Assembly: GCA_025056555.1 (NCBI GenBank)
Contig: JANWVZ010000017.1
Span: 1 to 37,323, forward strand
Source of the DNA: Gemmatales bacterium
Lineage (GTDB): Bacteria; Planctomycetota; Planctomycetia; Gemmatales; HRBIN36
DNA: 37,323 nt
Direction of reading: 5' to 3'
Below, one piece after another: positions 1 through 8,528 of the stretch (its first letter is position 1; each line of letters begins with the position of its first letter). The notes beneath the pieces were generated by a model. It was not told the origin of the DNA. It ran no database searches and saw only the letters and a list, made by a program, of their open reading frames with translations. Position numbers and translations under genes: made by a program.

Positions 1-105
1 GGGAACCGCAATAGACCGTAAAATGCCAGGTCATGTCGTGCTGAATGTGGATTGGTTACAATGCGATACTGGTTTCTAGCGCGGAAGTCGCCGACTGCCA
101 GAAAC

Positions 106-981
106 CTAGCGAACCAGTTCCTGCCAAAGGGCCTTGTAATAACGTAGGAGGCGTTCGCCGCTGGCGACGTCGGGCATGCCAGGAATCTCGGCCAGAGTGT
201 AGCGGTCATAACCGCATTGGCGTAACAGGCCGAACAATTCGCGCCAGGGATAGTTGGAGTAAAGCTCGTTAATGTGGCAGGATTTGAGCCAGGGGCGTAG
301 CAACTCGAAATACTCGCGAACGGAGCCGTCCTTGATGTCGCTCTGGTTCGAGTTCCAGGTGATGCCGACGTTGGACGCTCCGCAATGTTCCATAATAGTC
401 CGAATGTGCGGCGGGTGAGAAGTTCCGGGACCATGCACTTCGAGCCAGATTTCGATGCCGCGATCCGCAGCCGACTTACCGCATTCCCGCAAGGCTTTGC
501 CGATTTGCTCGAGCGTCTTTTCGATGGGCACTTCCTTAGGCAAAGCATTGGGTCGCACTTTCACGCCTTTGCCGCCCAAGTCGGCCACGAGATCGACGAA
601 ACGCTTGCAGATTTCGGTGTTCCTTCGCACCACGCTCAGATCGGGAGAATGGAATTCGCATACCGTACCGCTGCCCCAAAAGACGATGCCGCTATCGGCA
701 AACTGTTTGCGAACCTCGGCACGTTTGGCCGGGGGAAGATCGGGTTCGACACCGTGGGCGTGCGTCGTCCGTAATTCGACCGCCGACAGTCCCACACTGC
801 GACACACTCGCAAAATCGTCGGCAGGTCCCACGTGGCCGCGATGTTATAGGTCACGATACCTAATTGAAACCGCGCGGGCGGTAGCGGAGTATTCGGGGA
901 TTGGTTCCGTGCAGGCTCGGACGAAATAGCCAAGCCGCTCAGTCCAGCTATTCCCGTAACGATGAATTCGCGCCGATTCAT
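106..981 (-). CDS. Exported sugar phosphate isomerase/epimerase-like TIM-barrel protein
   Basis: This 291-aa protein resembles the xylose isomerase-like TIM-barrel (AP endonuclease family 2) proteins that are abundant in planctomycetes. The N-terminus has a twin-arginine pattern (NRREFIVTG) followed by a short hydrophobic stretch, so Tat export is likely. Possible metal-binding positions are the Glu of IWLEVHG, the Asn/Asp residues of TWNSNQSD, the His of SCHINEL and the Glu of LAEIPG, in the order usual for this fold. The ATG has GGGAG six bases upstream. The substrate cannot be told from sequence. The gene stands alone and is divergent from the ABC transporter genes. Confidence 0.85.
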   Translation of the reverse strand: MNRREFIVTGIAGLSGLAISSEPARNQSPNTPLPPARFQLGIVTYNIAATWDLPTILRVCRSVGLSAVELRTTHAHGVEPDLPPAKRAEVRKQFADSGIVFWGSGTVCEFHSPDLSVVRRNTEICKRFVDLVADLGGKGVKVRPNALPKEVPIEKTLEQIGKALRECGKSAADRGIEIWLEVHGPGTSHPPHIRTIMEHCGASNVGITWNSNQSDIKDGSVREYFELLRPWLKSCHINELYSNYPWRELFGLLRQCGYDRYTLAEIPGMPDVASGERLLRYYKALWQELVR

Positions 982-1106
982 GATGTACTCCCAGTTTTTC
1001 GAGCATTTTATTTATCGAGCTTGGTCCCGACCTAATTGAAGTCGGCCAGGATCGGCGATGTTCGTGCTGAGTACAGTTTTCACGCTGCTACACTATCCTG
1101 CTATTA

Positions 1107-1136
1107 TTGCAAACGCGCACCAAACTGGAATAACTA
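1107..1136 (+). promoter_or_regulatory. Possible sigma-70-type promoter for the ABC transporter genes
   Basis: TTGCAA at 1107-1112 and TAACTA at 1131-1136 are separated by 18 bases and lie about 85 bases upstream of the chosen start of the ATPase gene. The match to the consensus is only partial and I base this on inspection alone. Confidence 0.25.
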
Positions 1137-1220
1137 TCCCAGGAATTGTCTCGCTGCTGCCTTAAGATAACTGAGAGCTTTCGTCGAGAGAAGCAGCTTA
1201 GCAACAATGACGAGCCAACG

Positions 1221-2132
1221 ATGAGTGTGATCATCAAGACCAAAAGTTTGACCAAATGCTATGGTAGCGTGGTGGCGCTGGACGAGCTGAGTTTGCAGGT
1301 CAATGAGGGAGAGATTGTGGGTTTGCTCGGTCCGAATGGTTCGGGCAAGACGACGGCCATTCGGTTATTGCTCGGCTTCTTACGTCCGACTTCAGGACAT
1401 GCTCAGGTAGCGGGATGGGATTGTTGGCGGCAGAGCGTCGAAGTTCGGCGGCGCGTGGCATATTTGCCTGGAGAGTTGCGCCTCTATGAGAACCTCACAG
1501 GTCGGCAGTTTCTGGATTTTCTGGCGGCGCTGCGGGCTCGCCAGCAACCGGACGCAGGGGGGATGTCGAGTTCGGAATGGGCCGGGAGTGTCGAGCAGTT
1601 GGCCGCGCGCTTCGCTCTGGATTTGCAGCGTCCCATACGCACGCTTTCCTCCGGCATGAAACATAAGCTGGCCTTGATTAGCGTGCTGACCGCGCAAACG
1701 CCTATCCTGATCCTGGACGAGCCGACGAACACGCTCGACCCGGCCATGCGCGAAGAATTCCTGATTATGTTGCGGCAATGGCGCAGTGCGGGACGAACCA
1801 TCTTGTTCTCTTCACACGTGCTCAGCGAAGTGGAAGCGGTGTGCGATCGGGTGGCCATCCTGAAACAAGGCCGCTTGGCGGCACTAGAACGTGTCAGCGC
1901 CTTGGCAGAATACCGACGGGTTCGGGTACGGTTGGCTCGACCGCTGACCGAGCCTTGTCCCGTGGTTAGCGTGGTGCCGGAGGAAGACGGTCGGCCTTAC
2001 TACAGCTGGCGCGTGCGCGGTTCGCTCCAACCGTTACTGCGCTGGCTGGCCGAGTTGCCCGTCGAAGACTTGCGCCTGGAACCCGTTGGTCTGGAACAGA
2101 TTTACCGCCGCATTCACGGAGGAAGTCCATGA
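1221..2132 (+). CDS. ABC transporter ATP-binding protein (ABC-2 exporter type)
   Basis: This 303-aa cytoplasmic ATPase would power the membrane protein encoded next. Visible motifs are Walker A GPNGSGKT (about residues 37-44), signature LSSGM (142-146), Walker B LILDEPT with DP after it (162-173) and the switch His in FSSHV (199). At the Q-loop position the sequence reads YLPGELRLYENLTG, with Gly where Gln is usual. The frame is open upstream to 1146, but ATG 1221 begins the normal ABC fold (MSVIIKTKSLTKCYG). The C-terminal 90 residues are a family-variable tail. The stop overlaps the next start as ATGA, so the two genes are translationally coupled. The cargo is unknown. Confidence 0.93.
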   Translation: MSVIIKTKSLTKCYGSVVALDELSLQVNEGEIVGLLGPNGSGKTTAIRLLLGFLRPTSGHAQVAGWDCWRQSVEVRRRVAYLPGELRLYENLTGRQFLDFLAALRARQQPDAGGMSSSEWAGSVEQLAARFALDLQRPIRTLSSGMKHKLALISVLTAQTPILILDEPTNTLDPAMREEFLIMLRQWRSAGRTILFSSHVLSEVEAVCDRVAILKQGRLAALERVSALAEYRRVRVRLARPLTEPCPVVSVVPEEDGRPYYSWRVRGSLQPLLRWLAELPVEDLRLEPVGLEQIYRRIHGGSP

Positions 2133-3031
2133 GCCTCTGGGCGCTCGTCCGCAAGATTCTTTACGATTGGCGCTGGCCCATTGTTTTAGCTGCCGCCGTC
2201 CTGGGCGTGTATGAACTGCTTTGGAGCAAAATTACTGAGCGCATCTATCGCCAATTCATGCCTTTGGTCAATGAATTGTTCGCACTGGCCCAGTTGACCC
2301 CCTGGGCGATCAAGGCCTTGGAAAAGCGTTTTATCGAAGGCCCGGCGCAAATTGTCCACGCCCTACTGGGCGGTGATCTGGTGAACCTGAACGATCCGGC
2401 GACGGTGCTAACCATCGGCTATGTGCATCCCTTTGTGCAATTTGTGCTGTGTCTCTGGGGCGTAGCTCGCGGGGCAGCGGCTATTGCCGGGGAGATTGAC
2501 CGAGGAACTATGGAACTATTACTGGCCCAGCCCATCAGCCGGCGCCAGATTGTCTATGCACATCTTGTGGTCGAATTGCTGACCTTGCCCATTCTGGTCG
2601 CAGCCATGTTAGGTGGCACAGTCTTCGGCGTATGGATGTTCGCGCTTCCGAACATCGTTACGTCGGGCTACCTGATTGCCGCGTGTAACGCCCTGACCCT
2701 GGCCTGGGCAGTGAGCGGACTCACCTTGATCTTTTCCGCATTAGGACGGTCACGCTGGAAAGTAGCGGGCGGAATGTTGCTGGGTCTGCTGGTGATGTTT
2801 TTGATTAACCTGTTCGGCCAACTCTGGCCGGTGTTGGAACCTTATCGGCCCGCCACGCTGTTTTTTTATTACCAGCCACAACTCCACATCCTGCAAAACA
2901 CCTGGTGGCCGGCCATACCCAATTTCTCGTGGACAATTTGCCCGCCGCTGATATTAGCGGGGGTCGGGCTGGGTGGATACATTCTGGCTGCCGAAATCTT
3001 TCACCGTCGGGATATACCCGCCCCGCTCTAA
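2129..3031 (+). CDS. ABC-2 type transporter permease
   Basis: This 300-aa integral membrane protein has about six hydrophobic segments: one near the N-terminus (residues 12-30), four in the centre and one near the C-terminus (GLGGYILAAEIF). The conserved stretch of ABC-2 permeases is present between the second and third segments (AGEIDRGTMELLLAQPISRRQI). It overlaps the ATPase gene by four bases and would form the exporter with it. The transported substrate is not evident. Confidence 0.9.
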   Translation: MSLWALVRKILYDWRWPIVLAAAVLGVYELLWSKITERIYRQFMPLVNELFALAQLTPWAIKALEKRFIEGPAQIVHALLGGDLVNLNDPATVLTIGYVHPFVQFVLCLWGVARGAAAIAGEIDRGTMELLLAQPISRRQIVYAHLVVELLTLPILVAAMLGGTVFGVWMFALPNIVTSGYLIAACNALTLAWAVSGLTLIFSALGRSRWKVAGGMLLGLLVMFLINLFGQLWPVLEPYRPATLFFYYQPQLHILQNTWWPAIPNFSWTICPPLILAGVGLGGYILAAEIFHRRDIPAPL

Positions 3032-3114
3032 TGGCGACCACAACCCACCGCTGAGTATCATCAACATCGAACCGGCTACCCAAACTCGGCGACCAATTCC
3101 AGAACCCATTCACC

Positions 3115-3849
3115 ATGGACATTCGTGAGACGCTGCGCAGGAACTTGGAGAAGATCGAGGAACAAATTACGTCGGCCTGTGAGCAAGCGGGACGCGACCG
3201 GGGCGAGGTTACCCTGGTAGCAGTGACCAAATCGGTGAATATCGAGGTGGCCGCGGCATTGTTGGAATTGGGCGTGAGTAACCTGGGTGAGAGCCGACCG
3301 CAGGAGTTGTGGCGCAAAGCCGCAGCGCTACCCCAAGCACGTTGGCATCTGGTGGGCCATTTGCAACGCAATAAAGTCGCTCGCACTTTGCCCCTGGTGG
3401 TGCTCATTCACTCAGTGGATAGCGAACGCCTCCTACGTGCTCTCGAAGAGGAGGGCCGTGAACGTAACCGCGTCGCTGATGTGCTGCTGGAATTCAACCT
3501 GAGCGGGGAATCGTCGAAGCATGGTTTTGCCGCTGCCGATGAACCACGCCTGCCCGATGTATTGGCCGAAGTGCAGTACGTCCGCGTCAGGGGATTGATG
3601 ACGCTAGCGCCCCTGGGCACCGACCACGAAACTGCCCGTCCCACGTTCGCGCGGCTCCGCGAATTGCGCGACCGGTTAGCCATCCGCTTACTTGGTACGC
3701 CCCATACTCTGCATCATCTTTCGATGGGCATGAGTGGCGACTTTCGCGGCGCCATCCTGGAAGGCGCCACCCTGATACGCATCGGCACCGCTTTGTTTAC
3801 AGGCCTCCCCGACGTGTCCACCACTGAATTACCCAAATCGCTGGACTAA
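3115..3849 (+). CDS. yggS: YggS family pyridoxal phosphate homeostasis protein
   Basis: This 244-aa single-domain alanine-racemase-like PLP protein has no known catalytic activity in its family; homologues buffer free PLP and affect amino acid pools. The PLP-binding Lys lies in LVAVTKSV (about residue 39). Other family hallmarks are LGESRPQEL, WHLVGHLQRNK, GLMTLAPLG and the phosphate-binding end SMGMSGDFRGAILEGATLIRIG. The length matches the family. It follows the permease gene after 83 bases and could be cotranscribed with it, but no functional link is apparent. The start ATG is the first in frame and precedes the usual N-terminal helix. Confidence 0.95.
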   Translation: MDIRETLRRNLEKIEEQITSACEQAGRDRGEVTLVAVTKSVNIEVAAALLELGVSNLGESRPQELWRKAAALPQARWHLVGHLQRNKVARTLPLVVLIHSVDSERLLRALEEEGRERNRVADVLLEFNLSGESSKHGFAAADEPRLPDVLAEVQYVRVRGLMTLAPLGTDHETARPTFARLRELRDRLAIRLLGTPHTLHHLSMGMSGDFRGAILEGATLIRIGTALFTGLPDVSTTELPKSLD

Positions 3850-4639
3850 GCAATTCGCTGAGCAGCAGGAAGTGTGATATCGGAAAACATACGCACTTTC
3901 GACGAGCCGCGATTTGAAAGGAATTCAGGCGGCGAGGCGTTACGAAAACAATCCTGGCAGCCAGACGCTCTAGGGGAAACTGTAACTGTCCGCCTTAAAG
4001 CAGGATTGGCGACGGTTTGTAAAGAACCTGAAGGTCAGAGGCCCCAGTTGAAGCGTTCACGCTCTCCCCCGGAGGCGAAAAACCATATGCGCTTCCGGCG
4101 GAAAGCATGCAACCCGACGCGAGCAGCGAAGTCATTCCACGTGTTCATAGTTATGTCCAAGGTGCTGCCCAGGGAGAGTAGGTAACCGCTCGCCGTCGAT
4201 TTCTCATGACAGGCCAGGGAAGTTTGAAAGACTAAGGCATGCACGACATAGTCCTTGCGTGTGCTCAGGACAGAGCAATGCCCAGCACACGAAAACACGG
4301 CATCTGGCGCAGAGCCACGGGGCATGCCGCGACGTTGGCAAGACATTCCGTAGATCATACGGCAGCGGTGATCTGCAATGGAGCGCGTCCGCGATGCTCT
4401 CGAAAAATTCCGAACGAGCGCCAACACGATAGTTTCAAAAGGCTTGAACATCCCTGGGGCTAGCAGATATGATGCTCGCAAATGCCCAGGGACGGGGCGA
4501 TATCCTCTATCATCACTTCTGTTGCTCCCATGAGGCTGCATGTGGTGCTGGAACATGGGTGTTCTCGTCCAGAGGAATTCGCTCCCATAATTCATTGGGC
4601 AAGGAAAACTTTGCCCGATGTCAGACGACAGGTACTGCT
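3850..4639. other. Long intergenic stretch, no supported gene
   Basis: These 790 bases contain open frames on both strands, but none has a Shine-Dalgarno sequence, a recognisable domain or plausible residue composition. The one structure I see is an inverted repeat at 4451-4492, described separately. It may be the leader of the four-cysteine protein gene. Confidence 0.5.
4451..4492. repeat. Inverted repeat, 8-bp perfect arms
   Basis: TCCCTGGG at 4451-4458 pairs perfectly with CCCAGGGA at 4485-4492 across a 26-base loop. It lies about 150 bases upstream of the small four-cysteine gene and is not followed by a T-run, so it is not an obvious terminator. It could be chance or a regulatory hairpin. 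Confidence 0.3.
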
Positions 4640-4957
4640 ATGCCCATGCCCCCGTATCCAGTGCTCTGTTATGAACCGAATTGTGGCCGGCCTGCGGTCT
4701 ATAAGATCGCTGCTGAATGGAGTGATGGCTACACCCGCGAGTTGAAACCCTACGGCCTCACTTGTGCGGACTGTCTGTGGAAATGGTACCAGCGGGCAGT
4801 GCGTAGTCACCAGTTGCTCCGCCTGGCTCCGGGAGAGTACGTTGGCGAATTGGCGATCTTTCGTTTTGAGCGCGGTAAACGCGATGTCGAGTTGGTGCGC
4901 GACCGCGATCTTGAAAGGCAGCTGGCAGCCCGCTCCGCTCAGGAAGCTCTGTCGTAG
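4640..4957 (+). CDS. Small four-cysteine (probable zinc-binding) protein of unknown function
   Basis: This is a 105-aa soluble protein with Cys10, Cys15 (CYEPNCG), Cys42 and Cys45 (CADC), a spacing that suggests one zinc site. The C-terminal half is charged (VRDRDLERQLAARSAQ). I do not recognise a named family. The open frame extends upstream to 4469, but that part has poor composition. ATG 4640 (MPMPPYPVLCYEP) is preferred, with ATG 4646 as an alternative. No strong Shine-Dalgarno sequence is visible for either. Confidence 0.65.
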   Translation: MPMPPYPVLCYEPNCGRPAVYKIAAEWSDGYTRELKPYGLTCADCLWKWYQRAVRSHQLLRLAPGEYVGELAIFRFERGKRDVELVRDRDLERQLAARSAQEALS

Positions 4958-5095
4958 TCTGATGGTCCTCGACCCAATGCTCTCATTGGTCGAAAGGTTG
5001 TCATCTTGGCTCTGCTACGTTTTCAGAAAATATACTGCAAGTGGGTTTCCCCCTCGCTGGGCCAGACAAACATAAAGCGGACGCCAGCCTCGTAG

Positions 5096-5449
5096 TTAGT
5101 CCTGTGGATTGGCGAGGTCGCGTTCAACTTCATCGCGGAGTTCATGTAAGACGTGCCAGGCAGTGGCCGGGGTCACATCGTCCGGTTGGACAGGTCGAAC
5201 AGCAGGCGTGGATGGAATAATGTTGTCCGACGGATTCTCATCATGGAACCACGACATCCACCGTGTCCATGTTCCCGACCACCAGCTGGGCTGATAGGTC
5301 CGAGCTTCGTCCGCGGAGACAACGCTCCCCCGTACCAGTTGATCATGCAAACCTAACGGCGCAGATTGACAGCCGAACGTGACCACGGAAAGGACAAAGA
5401 AGCAGGCCCGTACACCAGCACGGCCTATTGCAGGCAGCCAAGATGTCAC
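5096..5449 (-). CDS. Small lipoprotein of unknown function
   Basis: This 117-aa protein has a lipoprotein signal: a short basic start, a hydrophobic run (ACFFVLSVVTFG) and a Cys at residue 27 in the lipobox-like VTFGC. The remainder is Trp-rich (PSWWSGTWTRWMSWF) with an acidic C-terminal helix (HELRDEVERDL). The start is GTG and overlaps the stop of the upstream gene as GTGA, so translation is probably coupled. No family is recognised. Confidence 0.6.
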   Translation of the reverse strand: MTSWLPAIGRAGVRACFFVLSVVTFGCQSAPLGLHDQLVRGSVVSADEARTYQPSWWSGTWTRWMSWFHDENPSDNIIPSTPAVRPVQPDDVTPATAWHVLHELRDEVERDLANPQD

Positions 5450-6294
5450 CGTCGTATCTCCTGGTTTGGAGACGAGGGGAATCGAGGAGCCAATTCGACC
5501 ACGGGCAAAGAATGATCAAGTGAACATCCGCGAACGGTATGCATGTCGGTGCGGTCAAGACGTTCATGCGCAGGGATGCCGCGGATTGCCCAATCGGTGC
5601 GGTAGGCTCGACCAGGCGTGACCGAGGTGCCAGATAATGTTGGTTCTTTATCGGCAGATGTTTTCGGGCTGGCAGAGGGATTATTCTGCGGAGCAGTTGT
5701 CGAGCTGGAAGGCACCGCGTCTCTGGAGGTTCCAGGCGCCTTCGGCGAGGCAGGATGGCGAGGTTGTTCTTGCCAGTACCACTGCCAGACGAGGTTTTCC
5801 AAGTCGCTGACCGCCTGTTCTAAGCGAACATCCTTGGTTTCGAGAGCCAGCATCTTGAGGCGGTCACAGACTTCGAGTCGGCGTTGCAGCCGCGCGGACA
5901 CAGATTCAGAGTTGACTACGGCTCTGGAGGGCGAACCAGAATCCCTAGTATGGCCCGACTGCGGTTTGCCCGCAGTTGATGAGCGACGGCTTGTTCCCAG
6001 CCAGGATTGCTGTGCGTCTTGCTCCGTTGAAGAAGCTGCGGACCTTGAGGCTTTGGAGGGAGCCGGGGTACCGGCCGGGAGGTGTGCGGCCAGACCCAGA
6101 TAACCGGCAATCATAAACCCCATCGTGGCCGCGGCAAAGACACTACGTAACGACGCCCGCACCGTGCAACGGTACAATCCTACCCCTGTCTGCCGAAACC
6201 TCCTTGAGAAACCTTGCCCCTCCGAGGAATAACACAGTTTGCGGGTCGCCCAGATACCAGCAAGCTCAGGCTGCTGACTAGCTGAGAAGGCCAT
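5446..6294 (-). CDS. Membrane-anchored low-complexity protein of unknown function
   Basis: This 282-aa protein has one hydrophobic segment at about residues 52-72 (FAAATMGFMIAGYLGL), which would place the long Ser/Pro/Thr-rich remainder outside the membrane. A short helical island (about residues 140-180, LQRRLEVCDRLKMLAL) interrupts the low-complexity part. ATG 6294 is chosen over a GTG at 6333 because it is preceded by a purine-rich GGGGGAA stretch. The stop overlaps the start of the small lipoprotein gene, so the two probably work together at the cell envelope. I cannot assign a function. Confidence 0.5.
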   Translation of the reverse strand: MAFSASQQPELAGIWATRKLCYSSEGQGFSRRFRQTGVGLYRCTVRASLRSVFAAATMGFMIAGYLGLAAHLPAGTPAPSKASRSAASSTEQDAQQSWLGTSRRSSTAGKPQSGHTRDSGSPSRAVVNSESVSARLQRRLEVCDRLKMLALETKDVRLEQAVSDLENLVWQWYWQEQPRHPASPKAPGTSRDAVPSSSTTAPQNNPSASPKTSADKEPTLSGTSVTPGRAYRTDWAIRGIPAHERLDRTDMHTVRGCSLDHSLPVVELAPRFPSSPNQEIRR

Positions 6295-6748
6295 GTCCGA
6301 TTCCCCCGTGATACTACCCCGTAAACCTGGCACGTCTTTTTCCGAAGCGAAGCGACCATATGCCAGCCAACGGGAAACCTGTCTAGTCCATTTCTGATGA
6401 ATCTATTATGAGGTTATCTGGGACACCGTATTTATTGCGTGAATTCTGAATTCTTACGATACTCGTGTGAGGAATACGACAATCGGCTCAGTTCGGCCGC
6501 CGTGGACTGCTCGGATTGCAACTTGACCACTTCGTGGACAGGGTGATAGAAAATGTGATCAAGCCATGGGACTACTTAATAGCTTGCTGTTAGTCAGCTC
6601 CGATAACGATCGTCTAATTTTCACATCTCAATTCCGGCAACAGACTTTGCCCTGGAACACATTCAAAATAAGGAAGCTCGCCATATTCGGAAGGGGGACA
6701 ACCACTTTGCCGGCACTGGGACTCGCTTTCTTAGCTAGGAGAAGGCCC
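6295..6748. other. Intergenic stretch between divergent genes
   Basis: This holds the upstream regions of the membrane-anchored protein (-) and the DUF1559 gene (+). A tandem GAATTCT pair sits at 6441-6454. The pseudopilin frame stays open through part of it (from 6566), but that portion lacks the prepilin start and is taken as noncoding. I found no convincing promoter. Confidence 0.4.
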
Positions 6749-7810
6749 ATGTACACACTTTGGCGAAAGGCTCGCGGATTCACACTCATTGAAGTACTGG
6801 TGGTCGTTGCCATTGTTGGGGTATTAATGGCCCTGTTGTTACCGGCGATTCAACGCGTGCGGGAATCGGCCAATCGCATGCGTTGCCAGAATAACATTAA
6901 ACAGTTGGCCATCGCCGTACATAATTACGAGTCGAACTTCGGCTTTCTTCCGCCGAGCATGCTGGCTCCCATCGGGGCCACTTTCGGCACTAATAACGGC
7001 TCCTGGTCCATCCACGGACGGATTCTGGAATTCATCGAGCAGGGCACTGCGGGCGCTCGCGTCAATCTGGAACTCGGTTGGGATCAACAACTCAATACTG
7101 GCGTGCCCCAGATGCGTATCCCCGTCTTCATGTGTCCGACGGAGATCAATGACACTGTGCGGACGCGAGTGGTCAATGGTGTGTCGCAACCTTACGTCTA
7201 TCCGCTCAACTACGGGTTCAACTTCGGCACCTGGCTTGTCTGGAATCCACAAACTGGCGAGGGAGGTGATGGGGTATTCTTTCCTAATGCGCAATTGACC
7301 ATGGGCCAGATAGCATCCCTCGATGGCACGAGCAATACCCTGATGATTGCCGAGGTGCGTGCCTTCACCCCTTACTCGCGGAACATGAGCACTGATCCTT
7401 GTAGTAGCATTCCCTCGACCGTTGTGGAGGTAGCAAATCTGGTGTTGGCGGCGCCGGACAAACGTATCAGTTTGAATCGGAACGAGAATACGGGACATAC
7501 CGAGTGGCCCGATGGTCGCGTCCATCACTCTGGCTTTACGACGACGCTACCTCCAATGACGGACGTTCAGGTCAACTGGAACGGCAACACGTTCAACCAC
7601 TGCGATTTCAACTCCCGCCAGGAAGGCAGCCATGTGATGATCCGCACTTGTGCTGCGATAACGTCGCGGAGCTATCATACAGGAAGCCTGGTCAACGTTG
7701 GCATGGTGGATGGTTCGGTGCGCGTCGTGCGGGCCGCGATTGACCTGCCCACTTGGCGTGCTTTAGGTACACGGGCTGGTGCTGAGGCTGTCCAGTTGCT
7801 CCAGCACTGA
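6749..7810 (+). CDS. DUF1559 domain pseudopilin-like protein
   Basis: This 353-aa protein belongs to the planctomycete-specific family with a type IV prepilin N-terminus and a DUF1559 body. The prepilin cleavage motif is GFTLIEVLVVVAIVGVLMALL (about residues 10-30), with the conserved Glu five residues after the Gly. It runs into the family signature RCQNNIKQLAIAVHNYE and ends with the typical NVGMVDGSVRVV motif. It would be cleaved and methylated by a prepilin peptidase and anchored or assembled in the cell envelope. ATG 6749 is chosen because AGGAG lies 7 bases upstream and the prepilin signal starts there. No other pilus gene is nearby, as is usual for these scattered paralogues. Confidence 0.95.
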   Translation: MYTLWRKARGFTLIEVLVVVAIVGVLMALLLPAIQRVRESANRMRCQNNIKQLAIAVHNYESNFGFLPPSMLAPIGATFGTNNGSWSIHGRILEFIEQGTAGARVNLELGWDQQLNTGVPQMRIPVFMCPTEINDTVRTRVVNGVSQPYVYPLNYGFNFGTWLVWNPQTGEGGDGVFFPNAQLTMGQIASLDGTSNTLMIAEVRAFTPYSRNMSTDPCSSIPSTVVEVANLVLAAPDKRISLNRNENTGHTEWPDGRVHHSGFTTTLPPMTDVQVNWNGNTFNHCDFNSRQEGSHVMIRTCAAITSRSYHTGSLVNVGMVDGSVRVVRAAIDLPTWRALGTRAGAEAVQLLQH

Positions 7811-7990
7811 GCCACTTTTTCTGTTTCTCATCGGCTACCTTCGGTCAGGCGGTTGACTCTTGAATCTGCGGATAGCTGGCCCAATTCTGAACTGGATGAG
7901 TACGCAAGGCGATTCAGAACGCGTATATTTAGGCATCTGACACGGCGCTGGACTTGAGGCGCCGGACTCCAAAGGGGTTCTGGGTATCCC
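7811..7990. other. Intergenic, no feature recognised
   Basis: This is the downstream region of the pseudopilin gene. No terminator hairpin on the plus strand and no credible gene could be identified before the minus-strand terminator that follows. Confidence 0.4.
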
Positions 7991-8032
7991 AAAAGAAAAG
8001 AGCGTGCGTCGGGTTTGTGACCCTTCGCACGC
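7991..8032 (-). terminator. Rho-independent terminator (minus strand)
   Basis: On the minus strand the arms GCGTGCG (8032-8026) and CGCACGC (8008-8002) form a perfect 7-bp stem, extended by an inner GGGT/ACCC stem. The T-rich tail TCTTTTCTTTT follows at once (8001-7991). On the plus strand the hairpin is not followed by T, so it acts for minus-strand transcription from the small gene at 8073-8237 or the Hsp20 genes above it. Confidence 0.8.
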
Positions 8033-8072
8033 CCCAGCGGGAGGAGACGAACTACCAGCCAGTCCAGTCGCT

Positions 8073-8237
8073 TCAGGGATGCTCGTGGTCGTCGTGGGTT
8101 CTTTTGCCGTCCTGGTCCGGTCGGCAGTTGTCGGGCGTTGTTTGCATTAGACGTTGCATACTATCGGCTGGCGGCCATGGCACTTTGACGGGAGCTGGAC
8201 TTCGGCGGAGTGATTTTTTGTCAGCCCCTTGGCGCAT
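8073..8237 (-). CDS. Probable 54-aa proline-rich small protein
   Basis: This is a short frame beginning ATG at 8237 with AAGGAG seven bases upstream. It encodes a basic, proline-rich N-terminal half (LRRSPAPVKVPWPPAD) and a polar tail ending HDDHEHP, with one Cys and no membrane segment. A TATATT element lies at 8263-8258 and a strong minus-strand terminator begins about 40 bases after the stop. Translation signal, possible -10 box and terminator together argue for a real gene, but I recognise no homologue. It could instead be a structured noncoding RNA in the same unit. Confidence 0.42.
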   Translation of the reverse strand: MRQGADKKSLRRSPAPVKVPWPPADSMQRLMQTTPDNCRPDQDGKRTHDDHEHP

Positions 8238-8528
8238 TCGTTCTCCTTAGACTGGCCAATATAATCCGTTCCTCAGTGTCGCGCCGGGGCCTGCCTTATC
8301 CATCGGGATAATCCCGTTAGTGGAAACTGGTTCTTCGACAGGAACTGGTGGGTTTGATGTAATCAGCTCAACTTACAGACCGTAGCGACGTATTCGATGA
8401 ATCTGAGTTTTTTAGGGTCGGTTCGAGTCGCGGCGGCTAATGTCTCAACTCCTGCCGCTTTCCAGGTTTCCCCATAACTCTGTGCATACACGTTGGCTGG
8501 GCGTAAGCCTAGCCCAAACCGCACCGCG
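8238..8528. other. Intergenic between Hsp20 gene and small gene
   Basis: A minus-strand frame running 8590-8363 overlaps the end of the Hsp20 gene out of frame and has no ribosome binding site, so I do not call it. A perfect TATAAT occurs on the plus strand at 8260-8265, overlapping the minus-strand TATATT, without a clear -35 box for either. Confidence 0.35.

Noticed and set aside
4035-4595. 186-codon minus-strand frame in the long intergenic region
   Set aside because: No Shine-Dalgarno sequence, unusual composition (Arg, Ser, His, Cys scattered), no family resemblance and no operon context.
7954-8250. 98-codon plus-strand frame
   Set aside because: It runs through the minus-strand terminator and opposite the better-supported small gene, without a ribosome binding site.
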